Assembly: GCA_021613335.1 (NCBI GenBank)
Contig: JAJTWR010000392.1
Location: 313,501 to 377,500, forward strand
Source of the DNA: Whitmania pigra
Taxonomy: Eukaryota; Annelida; Clitellata; Hirudinida; Haemopidae
Direction: 5' to 3'
Length of the DNA stretch: 64,000 bases
Under the pieces are notes generated by a model. It saw only the letters and a program-made list of their open reading frames with translations, ran no database searches and was not told the origin of the DNA. Position numbers and translations under genes: made by a program. Below are positions 58,411-64,000 of this stretch, piece by piece (within the stretch, counting starts at the first letter, position 1; each line of letters starts with the position of its first letter).

Positions 58411-60719
58411 TCAGGCTGGGATGGTCAATCTCTTGCCTTTCCAAACTGAAAATAAAATCTGCTTATTAACAAGTATGGGATAATTAATTAATTAAATTTA
58501 ATTATTGCTTAAAACAATACTTTTGTATAATATATATGGCAATGCCACAAAACACATGAGGTTCTTGATAGAGCTAAAATGCCCAAATTGCCAAAGCCGC
58601 ACATATTACATTGGATACTATGTTAGACCGATCGGAAAACCGACCCTTGGTGATGTAGAGATAGAAGAAGTCGCAGTAGAGCACTGTCTGGACGCAACCG
58701 GCCACCACGGCAATCAGATCAAAGAAGCTCTCCGTGTAGTAGCGGTAAACCCAGTTGAGGATGTAGAGGGCTCTGTAGATGCCCAGGGCGAACAGGTAGT
58801 GGCTGGTGATGGTCTCTGCTTCTCCAGTCTTGCTGATCATGAACAGCTGAGGAAGAATGGCCACTGACTCCAAGTAGATGGAAAAGGTCCACAGGATCTA
58901 AAATTTTCGACCAATGGCATCATGTAATAATAGTTGTGTTATAGTAATAATAAATATCTGCTGTGCCTGAGGACGTGATATGAGAAGATATGATTATTGT
59001 GACTACCCATCCGATATGCTAAATGCATGTAAACAACGCACTAAAAACAAACATCTTCAGTTGGATTTTTGTGCATTCACATGTCAAGGAGATGTCAGTG
59101 ACTGAGGATATGCAAAAATAACTCAATAATATTAACCATAAAATGTTAATAATGCATGCATTTAAACAATGCAACTACAAAGAAGTATTTAAAATTCGTT
59201 AGGCTGACCTCATCAGTTGATTAAATGCTTTAGTAACCCAAGAAGGGCTTTGCTCAGCTGTTCTTGCTTATTATGAACGATCAACAAATTCAAGCTACAA
59301 TGATGCACAGGTTGGCTTGCTTTTGGTTCTTTTTTAGTTTTTAGCCCATATCGATTGGCTTTCAATTCGGATTAGAGCAAACGTGTCGTACAACCATCAT
59401 AATTTAAGAAAATTTTTACCATAAAGCATGCCTTACATCATAAGCTTAAGTTTATTCTGACCGAAACAGACAACCAAGTCCTTGCCACCTTAATGTAACC
59501 TTAATGTAAACAAGTCTACAGTATCTAGAACCAATAACATAATAAACAGCTCCTTAAATGCTATTAATCCACAAGTGATTACAATGAATTTACTAAGATG
59601 TATTAGTCTATTTATTTTGTTTATTATCGTAACAAATAATCAAACCTCCAGGAATGAGAGTTCATGATTGATGAGGACAGCCAGGCCTGCAACCGGTGTG
59701 ACGAGAAACTCAACTCTGAATGTGTCATGGTTGCCGTCGTAGGTGGCCTTGAACTTGGAGTACATGAGGTACACAGTGACATAAGACGAAACCACAAAGA
59801 TGACCTTCATGACAGAGTTGTACAGGGACACAAAAGTTGTGAACAAGTCCAGGTATCTTGTGGTGTACACCATTGCGAACATTATCTGCGACTTGCCCGA
59901 CAAGCCTAATCGAGAAAAGCGTTCAAAAGTTATGAATTATTTTTTTATAATTTATTAGACTGTCGTTTTCATTATTTCAGTCACATACAGAAGTTACAAA
60001 CCACAACATCTGTTCTGACACAAACTGTGTCACAAGCCATTAAGATAATTAAGTGAAGACGATCTAGCTTAGGTGCAGCTTTCTCCACAAAACACATCAC
60101 ATATGTATATCATATATAATATCAGCAGTCAGATACTTTTATCATATATACTATCAGCAGTCAGATACTTTTTTACTATCCTCTTCAGCAGCTCAATTCA
60201 TTTTAAAGCTGGATTGCTTAATTCCATATGTGCTATTAATTTGCAATTGAACTTTTCTGCAAATTAGAAGTACACCAAAAATCACAAGAACCTTTCAGCC
60301 CATTTCTATTGTCTCATAGAAGACCAACGAAGACGAAAACTGCTAAGCAATTTCCATAAATTCGTACAGTAATGTTAAAATTAAATAAAAGCAAAGTTTT
60401 TGTAATGTATTCGTTGACTTTGTCAACTACTCGCATTTCCACGTCTCCCCATTACATAGAAACTTGAAAATTCAAAATTCGACAAAATAGACGCAAATAC
60501 AATTTAGACTTCTCAGTGCAATTGAAATGCCTTAAGATTCCACAAACAACAACTAAAAAAATTCCGATATTGCTCCTCTAAACATTTTTCGAGCCAGGCC
60601 GGTGAAGCCGCCATAGGGGAAGACTTACCTGCACAGGATCGAGATTTCCATATTTTTAGCAGAAGAATTATGATTGCAGCCAAGTGGCTCAGGTCACCGA
60701 CGAGACGGAAAATATTCAT
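58411..60719 (-). CDS. KDELR: KDEL receptor (ER lumen protein-retaining receptor)
   Basis: Four exons in transcript order: 60629-60719, 59646-59905, 58645-58897 and 58411-58445. They total 639 nt, or 212 aa, exactly the usual family length. The product is the seven-transmembrane Golgi receptor that binds the C-terminal KDEL-type signal of escaped ER proteins and returns them in COPI vesicles. Sequence landmarks are [13 protein letters not shown] at the N-terminus, [16 protein letters not shown], the nearly invariant [19 protein letters not shown], and [18 protein letters not shown]. The cytosolic tail [12 protein letters not shown] carries the lysines needed for COPI retrieval. The ATG chosen gives the family N-terminus. 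An upstream in-frame extension exists but has no family support. Intron 2, about 750 nt, is AT-rich and unremarkable. Confidence 0.97.
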
Positions 60720-61673
60720 GATGAAATTCTCCCCGAAACAAGAGCTCCAAACTACACTTTCTAGAAGCGCACAGCCGAAAGACAAGTTTGTTTACACGGA
60801 GTCGAAGCGGATTGGGGCTGTGAAAGATGCTGTGCCACATTTGCACACGTGGCAGACGAGATGCGTCATAACTTGACGACCTTTTGTCTGGATAATTTAT
60901 TTATAATTAAATTTAAAATATTATTTACTGATTTTTTTCGGAATCGATCATGTTTTCCAAAACTTGAAAAATGCTGCGCTTCTGGCCCGTTATCTTGAAT
61001 ACCAAGTAAATTCTCAACAATTTCACTCGTTTTATTACAACGATATTGGAAGTAAATTTTAATTTTTTGTTTCCTAAAATACAAGGAAATGGAAACTATT
61101 TGCAGTATCCAATCCGCGGACAAGTATTAAGTCCTAGCTCATCTCGTCTAAACCATATTAGTAGAACAACTCCTGGCCCTAATGCCTAAGACGAGGGTCC
61201 CCAAACTAGTAAAAAAAAACCAACAAATAAGAATGATTATGGAACAAATACTTGTTTGACTTTTCAACCGTAAGAATTGTAGAATACCCTTGTTTTTAAA
61301 GCAACCTCTCGAATTGATGCCTCAATTAAGTTCCACAAACTGTAAAAAATGTCACAATTCGCCAGATCGATATTTAATGCAAGAACGTGTCTCAACGTGA
61401 AGCAAATGAAATATGTCAGCCTTTAAAAAATTTACAAACTATCGACACACACACATGCAAATAAATGACACACAATAGCAAAAATCTCATTTTCTTTGAT
61501 TTTCCATGATGAAGCAGAAACAGATCTTAAGAAAATGAAAAAAAAAAAACAAGGAAAATGCATGATTAGTTGTGACAAACAAAATGTATAAAGCGATACA
61601 AAGAAGTTGGAATAAAATAAAATAATTGATTTCAATTTTAATAATCAGGTAGCCCGTTTCAACGATCACGATT
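60720..61673. other. Spacer between KDELR and BLTP2
   Basis: This is 954 bp, same-strand (minus), holding the KDELR promoter and the BLTP2 3' UTR. It is AT-rich with A runs, and I see no gene. A TTTATT near 60898, deep in the spacer, is the clearest minus-strand poly(A) signal candidate. Confidence 0.4.
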
Positions 61674-63993
<2,320 letters not shown>

Positions 63994-64000
63994 GACCAGT

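Overview
The window is nuclear DNA of an invertebrate animal. It is AT-rich and dense in trinucleotide and tetranucleotide microsatellites. Its genes are conserved animal genes cut by many short GT-AG introns. I rebuilt the genes by joining exons by hand. For every gene lying wholly inside the window, the summed exon length is a multiple of three and the protein length is close to that of its family. The species cannot be read from the sequence. A lophotrochozoan such as an annelid is a low-confidence guess.

Layout, left to right: TRMT10C (minus, runs off the left edge); a doubtful small two-exon gene (minus); PPP4C (plus); ORC1 (plus); a cytochrome P450 (minus); MED6 (plus); DMAC2L/ATP5S (minus); a SMURF E3 ligase with a 6 kb first intron (plus, about 16 kb in all); a DUF4806 protein of unknown function (minus); casein kinase 1 delta/epsilon with two possible C-termini (plus); LRR1 (minus); an unusual Cys-loop-less pentameric ligand-gated channel (plus); TIMM23 (plus); a KDEL receptor (minus); and the C-terminal part of BLTP2/KIAA0100 (minus, runs off the right edge).

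The genes do not form one pathway. They sit in alternating orientation with short shared spacers. Head-to-head pairs are P450/MED6, DMAC2L/SMURF, DUF4806/CK1 and LRR1/channel. Tail-to-tail pairs are ORC1/P450, MED6/DMAC2L, SMURF/DUF4806, CK1/LRR1 and TIMM23/KDELR. Loose functional themes are mitochondria (TRMT10C, DMAC2L, TIMM23), chromosome replication (ORC1 at initiation, LRR1 at replisome unloading) and signalling (PPP4C, SMURF, CK1).

Mobile DNA is modest and lies in introns and spacers. It includes a decayed, internally deleted R2/NeSL-like non-LTR retrotransposon inside the channel gene, a 130 bp MITE-like element with perfect 14 bp inverted ends, two degenerate tRNA-like (SINE-like) pieces, and a fold-back element followed by a short tandem repeat. 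I found no virus, CRISPR array or prokaryotic-type system. The items most worth following up are the Cys-less channel, the retrotransposon relic within it, the DUF4806 protein, and the alternative terminal exons of the kinase.
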